Origin: Candidatus Rifleibacteriota bacterium
Lineage (GTDB): Bacteria; Muiribacteriota; Ozemobacteria; Ozemobacterales; Ozemobacteraceae
Length of the DNA: 64,000 nt
Assembly: GCA_015233155.1 (NCBI GenBank)
Contig: JADFYG010000017.1
Span: 1 to 64,000 of the forward strand
Direction: 5' to 3'
Made by a program: the position numbers and the translations under genes. Below the pieces are notes generated by a model. The model had not been told where the DNA came from and ran no database searches. It was given only the letters and a program-made list of their open reading frames with translations. Every line of letters begins with the position of its first letter. Position 1 is the first letter of the stretch. Below are positions 53,217 through 62,924 of the stretch, piece by piece.

Positions 53217-55219
53217 CTTCCCCATTTTACGCGCCATCCTCATATTTGCAGCGCACCTGGTATCTGAAGGACGGCCTGGGTATGGTCGCCTGCTTCCTTG
53301 ACGATCGCAACACAGGATTGACGCTGCAGGAGAGCTGGCTGGTGGAAGCCCGCGTCAATGGCCAGATTTTCCGCCCCAGCGAGTGGCCCTTCGAAATCCT
53401 GACTCCTTCGCAGCTTTCCGATGGAATCATGGGAGAGTCCTTCCAAAAAAGCTTTTCCGCCCGTTGGGGCACGCCGCCCATCACATGGGCACATGTGGGC
53501 GGCGATCTCCCGCCTGGTCTGACTTTCAGCGGTGACGGAGTTCTAAGCGGCACGCTGAATGCTTCCGGAACCTGGCTGTTCACGTTACGTGCCACTGAGA
53601 AAGATGGCAGAAACGCGACCAGGCAGTTTTCGCTCGCGGTCAAAACCGGACTCGCTATTCTTACGCCATCGCTCCTGCCCCCCGCGCATCTCGGCGAATC
53701 TTATTCGGCCGGATTTATCGGGAGCAATCTGACAGCAACAACCCGCTGGGATGTGGCCTCAGCAAGTATCCTGCCTGCCGGGCTCAATCTAGATTCCGCT
53801 TCAGGGCTGCTTTCCGGAATGCCATCCACGGCAGGCACCTCTCTTTTCCAGATTCAGCTATATGATGAAAACACAAAGCAGCGCACGATAAGAACCTTTG
53901 AACTGACTGTCCGGCCAGCAATCGCAGGTTCGATGAGTATCGGGCGCTGCCTGGGATTGCCGGGCGCCTCCGGCCCGGTCTTCCAGATAGAGTTCCGGAA
54001 TGAGAACGGTCAGCCGGTTTCTGTAGCCCCTGACGCTCTTTCCTCTGCGACCTTCACCGTCACCGATCGTCTCACGCCCAAGTCGATTGGTACAGCTGCG
54101 GGGCGAACCGCTTCGCCCGTGAGCGCAACTGCGCGCGAGGCGATCGTTACTCTGACATTTGCGAGCGGCAGCATAGATCTTCGATCGACTACCCTGGAGC
54201 TCACGGCGAGCGGGGTCCTCAGTGCTGACTTCACGCGTGTATCCAGCTCCGAACCTGTTTTCCCGGACAATATCGCCAGATTCATCGAATTCATTCCCTG
54301 GACCGATCTTCGCAGCGATGCCGGCGCGACTGCCGTCATTCCACGGCGTCTGACCAGTGTGAATCTTCAGTCGAATGAAGTGATCGCGGTCTATCAGGAT
54401 GTTATCCGTTCGTTTCCTCTCTCTTTTGAAAACACGGCGACGCAGTCGGCCATGCATATAATGCCGAATGCGGCCGTTTCCTGGGGAAGCGTCGATTCCG
54501 GCGCCGACTTCGTTGATTTTGTTCCCTTCCCCGGCGCGGCCTACGGATTTGCCCTGAGCGGTGCCACGCAGACTCCCGCTTTGCTTGCTATTCAACGGAA
54601 TTCTCCCGCAGTCAGGCGTCTGAATCTGAACGCCTTGCCCGCATGGGTATCTTGTACAAGCCCGCGCTTCCTCGGAGTGGCCGACACTGCTGCCGCTGAG
54701 CCTCTTTTCCTCGTCGGCGACAGCGAAAATCTTCTGGCATATCGCCTGACAGCCACTGATTTTGTGCAGTTCGGAGCGTTTTCCGCCCGTCCCCGGGCGC
54801 TAACTGTTGGCGGAAGCGGTATATTCGTTCTCGATGAAAACGGTGATGTCCGGAGTTTCAACGTCGCCACCGGCACCGGCCTGACCGACGGCCGAACGAT
54901 TGGCGCACTGCCGATAGCGTCACTCACGTACCCGACGAACCTTTCCCCGGACACCGGCTTCGCCTGGAAGCAAGTCGGAGTCGATCTTGTTTTCGACGTT
55001 GCCGACCCGCGACAAAATCAGATGTATCAGTATAGCCTTCAGACCCGCCTTATCAGCGGTCAGCCACGAGGTGGTTCGACCGAACTGTCCGGCTTCCGCG
55101 GACGGTTACGCCTGCCCTTTGGATTCGTCCATCTCAGCCCCGATGGTGTTCATCAGTTTACGGTCATCGCCGATGCTGATGGTTTGCAGGTGATCGAGGA
55201 TCGGGATGCCACCTTCTGA
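53213..55219 (+). CDS. C-terminal part of the frameshifted lipoprotein, with putative Ig and propeller modules
   Basis: The frame of 668 codons lacks its own signal peptide and ribosome-binding site, and reads on directly from ATEYKNGVTSPFYAPSS upstream. RTWYLKDGLGMVACF completes the lipoprotein motif. Two putative-Ig modules of the cadherin-like type follow: ITWAHVGGDLPPGLTFSGDG, VLSGTLNASGTWLFTLRATE, and a second with LPAGLNLDSASGLLSGMPST. A final 300-residue region looks like a beta propeller (FLVGDSENLLAYRLTATDFV, GSGIFVLDENGDVRSF). All of this fits one large surface lipoprotein with the previous frame. Confidence 0.75.
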   Translation: MTSPFYAPSSYLQRTWYLKDGLGMVACFLDDRNTGLTLQESWLVEARVNGQIFRPSEWPFEILTPSQLSDGIMGESFQKSFSARWGTPPITWAHVGGDLPPGLTFSGDGVLSGTLNASGTWLFTLRATEKDGRNATRQFSLAVKTGLAILTPSLLPPAHLGESYSAGFIGSNLTATTRWDVASASILPAGLNLDSASGLLSGMPSTAGTSLFQIQLYDENTKQRTIRTFELTVRPAIAGSMSIGRCLGLPGASGPVFQIEFRNENGQPVSVAPDALSSATFTVTDRLTPKSIGTAAGRTASPVSATAREAIVTLTFASGSIDLRSTTLELTASGVLSADFTRVSSSEPVFPDNIARFIEFIPWTDLRSDAGATAVIPRRLTSVNLQSNEVIAVYQDVIRSFPLSFENTATQSAMHIMPNAAVSWGSVDSGADFVDFVPFPGAAYGFALSGATQTPALLAIQRNSPAVRRLNLNALPAWVSCTSPRFLGVADTAAAEPLFLVGDSENLLAYRLTATDFVQFGAFSARPRALTVGGSGIFVLDENGDVRSFNVATGTGLTDGRTIGALPIASLTYPTNLSPDTGFAWKQVGVDLVFDVADPRQNQMYQYSLQTRLISGQPRGGSTELSGFRGRLRLPFGFVHLSPDGVHQFTVIADADGLQVIEDRDATF

Positions 55220-55257
55220 TACTTTCCACTAATTCAAGTGCGGTTGTCATTTTTCTC

Positions 55258-56925
55258 TCATTTTCCCGTCCTTTGGGCGCTAATCAACGTACTCGCTTTT
55301 TCAAAATTCCCGTTCCAGATGGCGGTGTAGATATCGCTGATAGCTGCTTCGTCGGTGATTCCCATCTCCCGGATCCCTTCTTTGACGATGCTGCTACGCT
55401 CCTTGTCGAGTTCGCTGCGAACGTCGTCGATGGCCTTGGTCTCATCTTTCGCTCTTTGGATATCCTGCGGGGAAAGGCTTCCATTAGAAAGGTCTTTGAA
55501 AATGGCCTCTTTGGCACTAAAGATACTGTTTGCCTTTCCTGAAAGATTGTTGATCTTTTCCAGACATGCATCGCTGAACCCTGCTTTCTTCCAGGCATCG
55601 GGATACTGAATGCCATAATACGTATTGTCCCCCTTCATCTGAAAGCAGTCGTCGTGAAGGCGTGCCATATTTTCGGACAAAGCGTTTCGTGCCTCTCGGG
55701 CTTCGGGGGACAACTGGGGCAGCAAGGCCTCTTCCCTGGCGGCTGCTGCTTTCAATGCCTCAAGCCCGTTTTCTCGCAATTTTCGATATTTTTCGACCTC
55801 GTTGTCAATTCTGACCTTAATGCTGTCGCGGAACTCCTGGACTTGTTTGAGGACCTCCGGAGACATCTTCTTATTGCGAATGGATGCGAAGAAATCGTTG
55901 ATCTCACCGGTCAGTTTTTTTGATATGTTAGAACTGTCGTGTTCGGTTAAGTATTCTTCTTTCGAAAGGAGTTCCGCATCAAGCGACGTCAGCTTACCCC
56001 AAATATCATGCTCGATACGGTTGAAGTCTGTTGAGACAGTGACAAACTGGTTGATAATCGGGGTCAACTCCTCCCGAAAGATGCGCTGAATTTCGGGATC
56101 ATTGCCCGCGAACCCTTCTGAGGCGTCTGTTCCTTGCGTCTGGGTTTGAGTATTGCATCCGGTGTCTGTATTTGTAACTGTCTGCGTTTGGGTCTGAGTA
56201 TTGCATCCGGTTCCGGTTTCTGTATTTGTATTTGTATTTGTATTTGTAACTGTCTGCGTCTGGGTTTTAGTATTAGACTCGGTTTCTGTTCCAGTTACAG
56301 CTTTTGTGGTCGTGTCTGTCCGTGTAGTTGTGCTACAGTCATCGCCAGTTACAGTGTTTACTTCCGAAGTCGGTTTGCGAAGGAAGTTCAGAAATTCCTG
56401 GTATGCCTTGTGATACAATGTTGCCGCCGACGAAATTTCTTCATCACTCTTTTTTTGCATCATGGCTTCAAGATATTTCATGTAAGCATTACGGTAATTA
56501 GACTGAGCTTCAGACGAAGAAAGTTTTGACTTCGCTCGACCAATTTCAGCCGATGAATTCTTATTGTATCCGTCCTTGGATGATTGGGAGTGAATGGAAG
56601 AGAGATAATCCTCGTAAGCCTTCCTATAGTCACTCATCGCTGACGAAACCTCAGACTCGCTCCGGCCCTGTGCGACGGCATTCTGGTAGCGCTCATATGC
56701 ATCCTGATAGCGTTGCATAGCTGGATTTTCAGCGGAGGACTCAGTTTTAGTCTCAGTTGCCGATCCACCTGCTACCAGCTTTCGTATGACTTCCTCTTCC
56801 GCCCCCGCCACGGCGACATGGAGGGGAGTGCATCCAGAGGCATCGGGTGTATCGATGGGAGAGCCTGCTTTCAACAGGAGATCGATGATTTCCGGAAAGT
56901 TCTGACGTGGCCTCTCCGCGATCAT
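55258..56925 (-). CDS. ankyrin-repeat protein with a Thr/Gln/Asn-rich linker and coiled C-terminus, 5' truncated
   Basis: The frame begins inside an ankyrin repeat (FPEIIDLLLKAGSPIDTPD, SGCTPLHVAVAG). About 130 residues of YQ(N/D)AYERYQNA and YRKAYEDYLSS type helical repeats follow, then a low-complexity segment (TNTNTNTETGTGCNTQTQT, repeated) and a helical C-terminus of about 280 residues. There is no signal peptide and no Shine-Dalgarno before the ATG at 56925. The frame is open upstream only to a single TAA shared with the end of the PIG-L gene. It is therefore a 5' truncation, or a product of readthrough from the PIG-L gene. Confidence 0.65.
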   Translation of the reverse strand: MIAERPRQNFPEIIDLLLKAGSPIDTPDASGCTPLHVAVAGAEEEVIRKLVAGGSATETKTESSAENPAMQRYQDAYERYQNAVAQGRSESEVSSAMSDYRKAYEDYLSSIHSQSSKDGYNKNSSAEIGRAKSKLSSSEAQSNYRNAYMKYLEAMMQKKSDEEISSAATLYHKAYQEFLNFLRKPTSEVNTVTGDDCSTTTRTDTTTKAVTGTETESNTKTQTQTVTNTNTNTNTETGTGCNTQTQTQTVTNTDTGCNTQTQTQGTDASEGFAGNDPEIQRIFREELTPIINQFVTVSTDFNRIEHDIWGKLTSLDAELLSKEEYLTEHDSSNISKKLTGEINDFFASIRNKKMSPEVLKQVQEFRDSIKVRIDNEVEKYRKLRENGLEALKAAAAREEALLPQLSPEAREARNALSENMARLHDDCFQMKGDNTYYGIQYPDAWKKAGFSDACLEKINNLSGKANSIFSAKEAIFKDLSNGSLSPQDIQRAKDETKAIDDVRSELDKERSSIVKEGIREMGITDEAAISDIYTAIWNGNFEKASTLISAQRTGK

Positions 56926-56952
56926 AAGGGCGTGGTCGAAATAGACGAACTG

Positions 56953-58047
56953 TTACATTCCGCCGTCGGAAAAGGTCTTGCGGAGCTTGGAATCGAATAC
57001 TACGTGGTGGAAATTCTCGAAACGATTTGCCGTCTTGAGAATACCGGAAGATAAGGCGCTCTCGGCTCTATCAACGGTCGTAGAGTAAGCCTTGACGGTC
57101 TTGAGCTTGGTCTCCCACAGACTTGTAGCGGATCCTTCGGGTTTTTCCGTGAGATCAATCTGGTCCGTAGGCTGGTACATCTTGTATTCACCGTAAACTT
57201 CGCTTGGCAGAAAGTCATCCATGTAGACCCACCAGTAGACGTCTGGCTTATAGCTCAATTCACCCCCGGCAAGCTCAGTGACCATTTTGTTGATCTGCAC
57301 ATGCGCCGGATTGCCATAGAAACCATGTGGAGTGAAAGTAAGTATAATGTCGGGACGGATTCGCTCCAGAACATCCTTTATCCCCTGCTTTATCACATCC
57401 GGCTGGCTGAAGACGAAATAAGGCCCCGATTGGGTCATCGACGCAGTGACGGACCATGCCTCGGGAAGATACATATAATCAGTCAGCATCTCGTTCTTTT
57501 CCCAGAGATTGGCAGCCCGGCGCTCACGAGGATTCTTCACGGACTTGTTTATGTTAGTCCAGTATGTAGCCGCCAGTACGTAGCACGGATTCTTGTGATA
57601 CTTGCCGGCCAGAGCAAGTGTTCCGACTGCGGTCACCTCGTCATCCGGATGGGCACCGACCCACATGACCGTCTTTCCGCCGCAGATATCCCGGTATAGT
57701 TTCGATGCCCTGCCCTTGTTTAACGAAGTGGTTCCGCCGGGAGGAATGGTATTGGACATCGTTGAGGGAAGAGTGTCGGTCTTGTGCTGTAACGGAGACA
57801 AACGCCCAGTCGAATCAGTGTTTCGAGGAACAGGCACGATTTGGACATCCTTTGTATCTGTCGAGGCTTGTCTGCGGTCGGATTTACGATCACCGGCATC
57901 CATGGTCCTGGAAATCGATGACAGTTCATCCTGGTAGTGAGACCCGGATACAACTTCTCTTTCAGCAAAAAGGGGAGTTCCCGCCAGCGAAATCATTCCG
58001 ATAAATCCGATTGTTACCAAAGCTCGTTTCATATCCTCACCTTTCAA
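56953..58047 (-). CDS. exported PIG-L (LmbE-like) deacetylase family protein
   Basis: The 364-aa protein has a signal peptide (ALVTIGFIGMISLAGTPLFA). The PIG-L fold carries the zinc motif VMWVGAHPDDEVTAVG and the distal motif GNPAHVQINKMV (H-x-x-H-like). The family deacetylates N-acetylglucosamine groups in cell-envelope or small-molecule precursors; an exported member would act in the periplasm. It ends ATG TAA at 56953-56955 in the plus-strand orientation, and the same frame then continues directly into the ankyrin gene downstream. Confidence 0.85.
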   Translation of the reverse strand: MKGEDMKRALVTIGFIGMISLAGTPLFAEREVVSGSHYQDELSSISRTMDAGDRKSDRRQASTDTKDVQIVPVPRNTDSTGRLSPLQHKTDTLPSTMSNTIPPGGTTSLNKGRASKLYRDICGGKTVMWVGAHPDDEVTAVGTLALAGKYHKNPCYVLAATYWTNINKSVKNPRERRAANLWEKNEMLTDYMYLPEAWSVTASMTQSGPYFVFSQPDVIKQGIKDVLERIRPDIILTFTPHGFYGNPAHVQINKMVTELAGGELSYKPDVYWWVYMDDFLPSEVYGEYKMYQPTDQIDLTEKPEGSATSLWETKLKTVKAYSTTVDRAESALSSGILKTANRFENFHHVVFDSKLRKTFSDGGM

Positions 58048-58494
58048 ATAAGTTTTTCAGGGCCCGACTGTCGCATCACTACAACCTCCATTATTTTATT
58101 TCGTAGCACATGCGACAATTTGCGGGAACTATAAATTTATTTTCTCACCTCAGATCACTCAGTCTTCAATACAATTGACGATACTTGGGGGCAAGTTGTC
58201 ACGAACTTTTTTCATTTTACTCGTCTCGCTCGGCCCACCGCTAATTATATATCATTGAAAAGCATTTACCTTTCGGAATTCCCCTGTCTTTTTTTTAAAC
58301 CACATTTTCCCATTGCGATTTGTTCCGGATCACTTTTTAACTGTTGCTTTTGTCATTTCGAAAACCTCATTCAGTATCCCATCCCTGGTTTTTACAGGAC
58401 AAGACGAGCTCTTCTTCACAAATTTGGAGGGAAAGCGTTCAAATATTTCTTTATTTTCCCGCGGACGAACAAACCGTCAGAAATGACCTCTATG
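58048..58494. other. intergenic region, nothing recognised
   Basis: About 450 bases, moderately AT-rich, between the PIG-L start and the 3' end of the long ankyrin gene. No repeat, RNA or credible coding frame could be supported. Confidence 0.4.
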
Positions 58495-61239
58495 TTACTT
58501 CAAGGCTCCCAGGCTCACGAGCAACCCGACCATCTCTCTAAGCTTGTTCTCGCGAGCAAGCATCAAGGCTGTTCTGCCCTGCTTGTCCATCAGATGCATG
58601 TCTACCCGGGCCTGGACAAGAATTCGCACCACTTCTGCGTGCCCCTTCAGCGTTGCCAGCATCAGAGCCGTAGCACCGTTCTGGCTGTTCTGGGCATCTC
58701 CATTGGCATGCGCCTTCAGAAGCGCCTGGACGACCTGTTCCAAACCGAAATATGCCGCGGCCATAATGGGAGTCATACCAGACGGGTTTCTGCCTTCTAC
58801 CTTTACCCCCTGCTGAATCTGGGAAATGGCAAGTCCCGAATTGCCCTCTTTGATCGATTTGAACAGCTCGACACTTCGTCGATTCTTAGCCTCGGTATCG
58901 GCATCGGATCGCTTGTCCGGAGAGTCGCTCGCCCGACCGGCATTTGCCGGCTTCAAGGTTTTTGTGCTTTCGACCGACGAAAACCCCAGAATGAAAGAGT
59001 AAACGGATGAATCGGCGTCCTCCTTCCCCTCCGAATTTTCATCCCTGGTCACCGTATCAACACGGATTCCCGAAATGAAAGCTCCTTTTACTGAGCCGGC
59101 GAAAGCCTCCGCCTGGCCCATGGCGGGGAATGCGGCACCGACCTTGCAGGTCCCATCCACAAGCGGCGCTCCGCTTGGGATTCCGGGAAAACTGAAGTAG
59201 CGTAGTTCGCCCCCATGCTTGCGAATATCCACTGCAATCCTGTCTATCAGCGGAAATGAAACAACTGCCTGAGAATCTCCCTTCCTGATTGCATCGAATC
59301 TCCAGATTGGCTGTTTGAAATAGGTGGAAAATTCCGCGTTCGAGATTCCAAATCCCGAAGATGCAGGCAATCCAACCAGTTCCTTGGGAAGAGCTATAAG
59401 GCGGTCGAACTCCCAGGCATAGCCTGAAACTTGGAGACCGGTGGCATCCATGGCCAAATGGGCCCACCAGACGCAATTGCTGCCACGACCCTCGTTTGAC
59501 GCTCCACCGTCATCGAAAGGTTCCAGTCCCATGAGTGCAGCCACGTCCAGTGATGAAATCCGGCTTGAGATGCGTGGTGCATCGGCTGAAGAAATCATGC
59601 GCAACCGCAAAGTAACACTAATGACAGGTTTTTCGGCAATATTTTTCGAAGTAAGGCACAAGGAGAGGCTTTCAGGTATGATGACCAGCCCGGACTCCGC
59701 AACTGCCTCGATGCGCCGTAGGCGCGTACCAAGATTGACACCACTCAAACACATAAAATTCATCTCCATGAGCCGGGAAAAAACTCCATCTCGCTCGACA
59801 GGTTGATCATCTATCACGACTGGAGGCTGTCGCTGAGGAACACTGGATTGTGACGCCCCGGAAATGACCGGAAGCGGGACGATTTCTTCGAAACACTCGA
59901 TTTGCGCGGACTTGAAAATAATATCCTTCACTGCCTGCGCAAGTCGTTCAACCGCCCCGGAATCATTGATCGCCAATGCCCCGTTTTCCCTGGATTCCAA
60001 GGGCTTCTTATCTGATACGACCGGCTTGATCTCTGACCCGGCCGGATTGCTCACAAGCGCAGCGGGCTTACTCGTTTGGGAAATCGGCGCGGATGTTCGC
60101 AGGCCGGTGGCGGTTCCTGCAACCTTTGATTCCAGAATTTGTGCAACCGCCTTATAAGATGGGGCGGCACCCCCATTCCTGGCAAGGGAAAGCGGAGTCA
60201 CGCCCTTTTTGTCAACCGCACGTACATCGGCACCATGTAATACCAGGAATTCCACGAGAGCCGAGTCGCCTGCTTCCGCCGCCAGATGCAGGGGTGTTCT
60301 TCCCTCAGTATCTCCGATGTCAATGCGGGCACCAGCCGCGACGAGCAGTTTCACCGCCGAGAGACTATTTTTTCGGGAACAGGCGGACAACAAGGGACAC
60401 CAGCCATCGACACCCCTGCAGTTCACGTCAACCCCGGCCTTTATCAGTGCCTCCAGGACAGCGAGTTTCCCGACACCGATTCCGAGAGCAGGACCTTCAC
60501 CTCGAAGATCGCTGGCTTTCGGATCGGTACCTCCCTTTACGAGAAGCTCCACCATCTCCCGGGATTGGCAATAGTGCAGAGCATTTCTGCCCATTGAATC
60601 TTTTGCATTGGGATCCCCGCCTTCCTCCAGAATTCGCTTGACCTGGTCCAGACCATCGTCCTTGGCCGCCATCAAAAGAGGAGGAAAGGGGTCGGGCTTC
60701 CCCGGTGGAAGATTCTCCGAGCTGTTATCGAACAACTTAAACATCTCCGTATCAGTCAGCCTTTTTTTTGCCAAAGAAAGAGGAGTTTCGCCATCATTGT
60801 CAATTTTCGAGGGGTCAGCTCCCCGCTCGAGTAGCAGTTTGACCAATGGCTTGTTCCGACTGCTAGTGACGGCCAGGTGGAGCGGGGTCCAACCGCTCCC
60901 AGTCAGAGCGTTGAGATCCGCTCCTTTGTCCATGAGAAAGGTCACCAATGATATACGCTGTTCGTCCGGCACACCAGTTTGCACTACGGCCGCATGCAAT
61001 GGCGTCCAACGGCTGCCCTCCTCGACTTCGTTGACACGACCGGGTTCCGTCTCGATCAGCTGCCGCGCTTCATCGAATTTTCCCTGACTAATTAACTGAT
61101 GGATCTCCCCCGGGGGAGGAAACCCGTTACCAGTGGTATCTTGCGAGAAGCATGGCGAAAGGTATGGTGATATCACGAAGATCACAAGGAAGAAAAAAGG
61201 GGGGATAATTCCGACATGTGAGTGGAACCGGAACTTCAT
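58495..61239 (-). CDS. exported ankyrin-repeat protein, 914 aa
   Basis: A hydrophobic signal (GIIPPFFFLVIFVISPYLSP) precedes ankyrin repeats in two blocks: about 50-390 (WTPLHAAVVQTG, WTPLHLAVTSSRNKPLVKLL, RTPLHLAAEAGDSALVEFL) and about 800-914 (MTPIMAAAYFGLEQVVQALL, ATALMLATLKGHAEVVRIL). A non-repetitive central domain of about 350 residues lies between them (IPLPVISGASQ, CVWWAHLAMDATGLQVSGYA). Exported ankyrin proteins may bind partner proteins at the cell surface. It is on the same strand as the shorter ankyrin gene downstream; they may have a common origin. Confidence 0.85.
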   Translation of the reverse strand: MKFRFHSHVGIIPPFFFLVIFVISPYLSPCFSQDTTGNGFPPPGEIHQLISQGKFDEARQLIETEPGRVNEVEEGSRWTPLHAAVVQTGVPDEQRISLVTFLMDKGADLNALTGSGWTPLHLAVTSSRNKPLVKLLLERGADPSKIDNDGETPLSLAKKRLTDTEMFKLFDNSSENLPPGKPDPFPPLLMAAKDDGLDQVKRILEEGGDPNAKDSMGRNALHYCQSREMVELLVKGGTDPKASDLRGEGPALGIGVGKLAVLEALIKAGVDVNCRGVDGWCPLLSACSRKNSLSAVKLLVAAGARIDIGDTEGRTPLHLAAEAGDSALVEFLVLHGADVRAVDKKGVTPLSLARNGGAAPSYKAVAQILESKVAGTATGLRTSAPISQTSKPAALVSNPAGSEIKPVVSDKKPLESRENGALAINDSGAVERLAQAVKDIIFKSAQIECFEEIVPLPVISGASQSSVPQRQPPVVIDDQPVERDGVFSRLMEMNFMCLSGVNLGTRLRRIEAVAESGLVIIPESLSLCLTSKNIAEKPVISVTLRLRMISSADAPRISSRISSLDVAALMGLEPFDDGGASNEGRGSNCVWWAHLAMDATGLQVSGYAWEFDRLIALPKELVGLPASSGFGISNAEFSTYFKQPIWRFDAIRKGDSQAVVSFPLIDRIAVDIRKHGGELRYFSFPGIPSGAPLVDGTCKVGAAFPAMGQAEAFAGSVKGAFISGIRVDTVTRDENSEGKEDADSSVYSFILGFSSVESTKTLKPANAGRASDSPDKRSDADTEAKNRRSVELFKSIKEGNSGLAISQIQQGVKVEGRNPSGMTPIMAAAYFGLEQVVQALLKAHANGDAQNSQNGATALMLATLKGHAEVVRILVQARVDMHLMDKQGRTALMLARENKLREMVGLLVSLGALK

Positions 61240-61781
61240 GGCTGTATCACCTCGTGCGAAAAGTCGGCCATCAGATAAGTAAAGGCGTTAGCCCGCATTG
61301 GAGTGTCGTGCTGCGTCCGTCCCAGAATATCGCATATCTCGCGATGGCTTTTTTCGCTGGGACTTCATCATCGGTTGATTCAGGAGTAGTATTCAGTGAC
61401 ATTTCCGCATGATATCATAAAGGCACAGCGAACTGACGAAGCGGAAAATAGATTTCATTTTTTCTCCTGTGTGATTTTTAAGATGGTTATTTTTTCACAG
61501 TCAATATGAGGCAAATCCATTCAGCTCGAGAACAATTGAATTTTTCCGAAAATGATCAAGAACCACTCTCTCGCTGGAAAACTACGTGGTCCGGTAATTG
61601 AATCCTGTCAGTGTTTGAAGCCGGGATAAGATTTGCCATATGTCCTGATAAGCCTGGATAAACCTTACGATAAGAGAGCATTTTCATTGTGGCATTTTGT
61701 GATATTGGTAAATTTGTGGTACGTACCGTCGTGAATTAATCGGAGACGGCACTCTTATCAGATTTTAGTGGTGTTCTTGTT
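61240..61781. other. intergenic region, nothing recognised
   Basis: About 540 bases holding the promoter side of the long ankyrin gene. No gene, repeat or RNA could be supported. Confidence 0.4.
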
Positions 61782-62180
61782 TCACACACTGAGTTGCTTT
61801 GGATTTTCATATCTTTCGAGAAACTTGTCCCAGCCAGCAACCTTTTCTGCGATCCATTCCGGGATGAAGATTTGATAGATATACTGATTATTGGCCAGGA
61901 AGAGCAGTTCAAAGAGTCGAGTCTTTCCTGTGGAATGTATTTCGATCGCTTCGGGTGGAATTCCTTCCGTGATTCCTTCAGATAGGCAAAAACGATTGAG
62001 TTCTTGCAGGTCGGAATGACCTTGTAGAACCAGAAACTTACCATGTTCGGTCAGATCTTCGCTGCGGCTAGAGTTTGGAAATATTCCTTTAATAGCCTCA
62101 TTAAAACGCGATGTAACAATATTTTTAACCTCACCTCCTTTCAATTTAGTAATGTCATTAAAGCAGCGTATCTCTATCAT
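61782..62180 (-). CDS. hypothetical protein, paralogue of the 1078-1536 product
   Basis: The ATG at 62180 follows AAAGGA by 6 nt, giving 132 aa. The sequence reads VTSRFNEAIKGIFPNSSRSE, then EGIPPEAIEIHSTGKTRLF and LANNQYIYQIFIPEWIAEKV. The RF-EA, P-SS, PE, H and NNQ positions match the protein encoded beside the CRISPR array at 1078-1536. It is soluble and has no known domain. It sits next to an AT-rich island and divergently from the EVE/BREX-like genes. Confidence 0.6.
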   Translation of the reverse strand: MIEIRCFNDITKLKGGEVKNIVTSRFNEAIKGIFPNSSRSEDLTEHGKFLVLQGHSDLQELNRFCLSEGITEGIPPEAIEIHSTGKTRLFELLFLANNQYIYQIFIPEWIAEKVAGWDKFLERYENPKQLSV

Positions 62181-62195
62181 GAATGATCCTTTCAA

Positions 62196-62515
62196 AGTTA
62201 TTTCGCCATATTATAATTTGATAATATGGCCAGTAAGATCTTATTTTATTTATATAATATATAATTAAAAATGGTATTAATACGTTATATATTATGTAAT
62301 AAATGCCAATGCAATTATATTGCAAATATTATATTTATTATTAATAATATATATTAGTCTTTTAATGGGCGTATTTTAATGCAAATATTACTCATTACTT
62401 ATTCTTCAATCCTTTATATGTATTGCATTCAAGCAGCCCAAATAAAACGCGAACCCTGTGTACCGTTCTGTGGTAAAATGCCCCAGACGCTTTAGCAGAG
62501 CGGAAGGAGGGCAAT
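62196..62515. other. AT-rich intergenic island with perfect inverted repeats
   Basis: The stretch 62200-62420 is visibly far richer in A and T than the rest of the window. GCCATATTAT/ATAATATGGC (62205-62214, 62221-62230) is a perfect 10-bp inverted repeat, and TGCAA/TTGCA (62310-62314, 62320-62324) a shorter one. It separates divergent genes and must hold the promoters of the hypothetical gene and of the EVE/BREX-like operon. Confidence 0.6.
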
Positions 62516-62920
62516 ATGAATTCGTGGATTTTGGCGCTTCCACGTGCTGATATGGAGCACTGCATTAAGATCGGGGTGTTTGGTCGAAATCGCAAAACTA
62601 TGATTGGACATGTTAAAGCAGGGGATAATATCGTTTGCTATGTCACAAAAGAGTGCAAGATCATCGCCATTGGTGAAACAGCAAGCGACTACTACATGGA
62701 TGATTCTCAGATTTTCAAATCCACTGAAGCAGTATTTCCAGACAGATTTAAGTTCAAGGCCAAGATCTTGCCATCAAACAAGCAGGTTGATTTGAAGACC
62801 TTGGTCGATGACCTCGAATTCATTGGCAGCAAGCTTTTCTGGTCGGTATACTTGCGTGCGGGAATGAACAGGCTGACATCAAAAGATTGGAAGCTGATTC
62901 AGAACCGCCTGGAGAAATGA
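62516..62920 (+). CDS. EVE-domain (PUA-like) protein
   Basis: The 134-aa product is a single EVE domain: NSWILALPRADMEHCIKIGV, then GHVKAGDNIVCYVTKECKII, FPDRFKFKAKILPS and a final MNRLTSKDWKLIQNRLE. EVE domains are thought to read modified bases and are often found in restriction and phage-defence islands. AGGAGGG precedes the ATG. The next gene, BrxA-like, starts 4 bp later, so this EVE gene is the leading gene of a defence operon. Confidence 0.85.
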   Translation: MNSWILALPRADMEHCIKIGVFGRNRKTMIGHVKAGDNIVCYVTKECKIIAIGETASDYYMDDSQIFKSTEAVFPDRFKFKAKILPSNKQVDLKTLVDDLEFIGSKLFWSVYLRAGMNRLTSKDWKLIQNRLEK

Positions 62921-62924
62921 GACC

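Noticed and set aside
56134-56300. Tandem repeats that might be a second CRISPR array
   Set aside because: The repeats are contiguous, in frame with the ankyrin gene and lack spacers of constant length.
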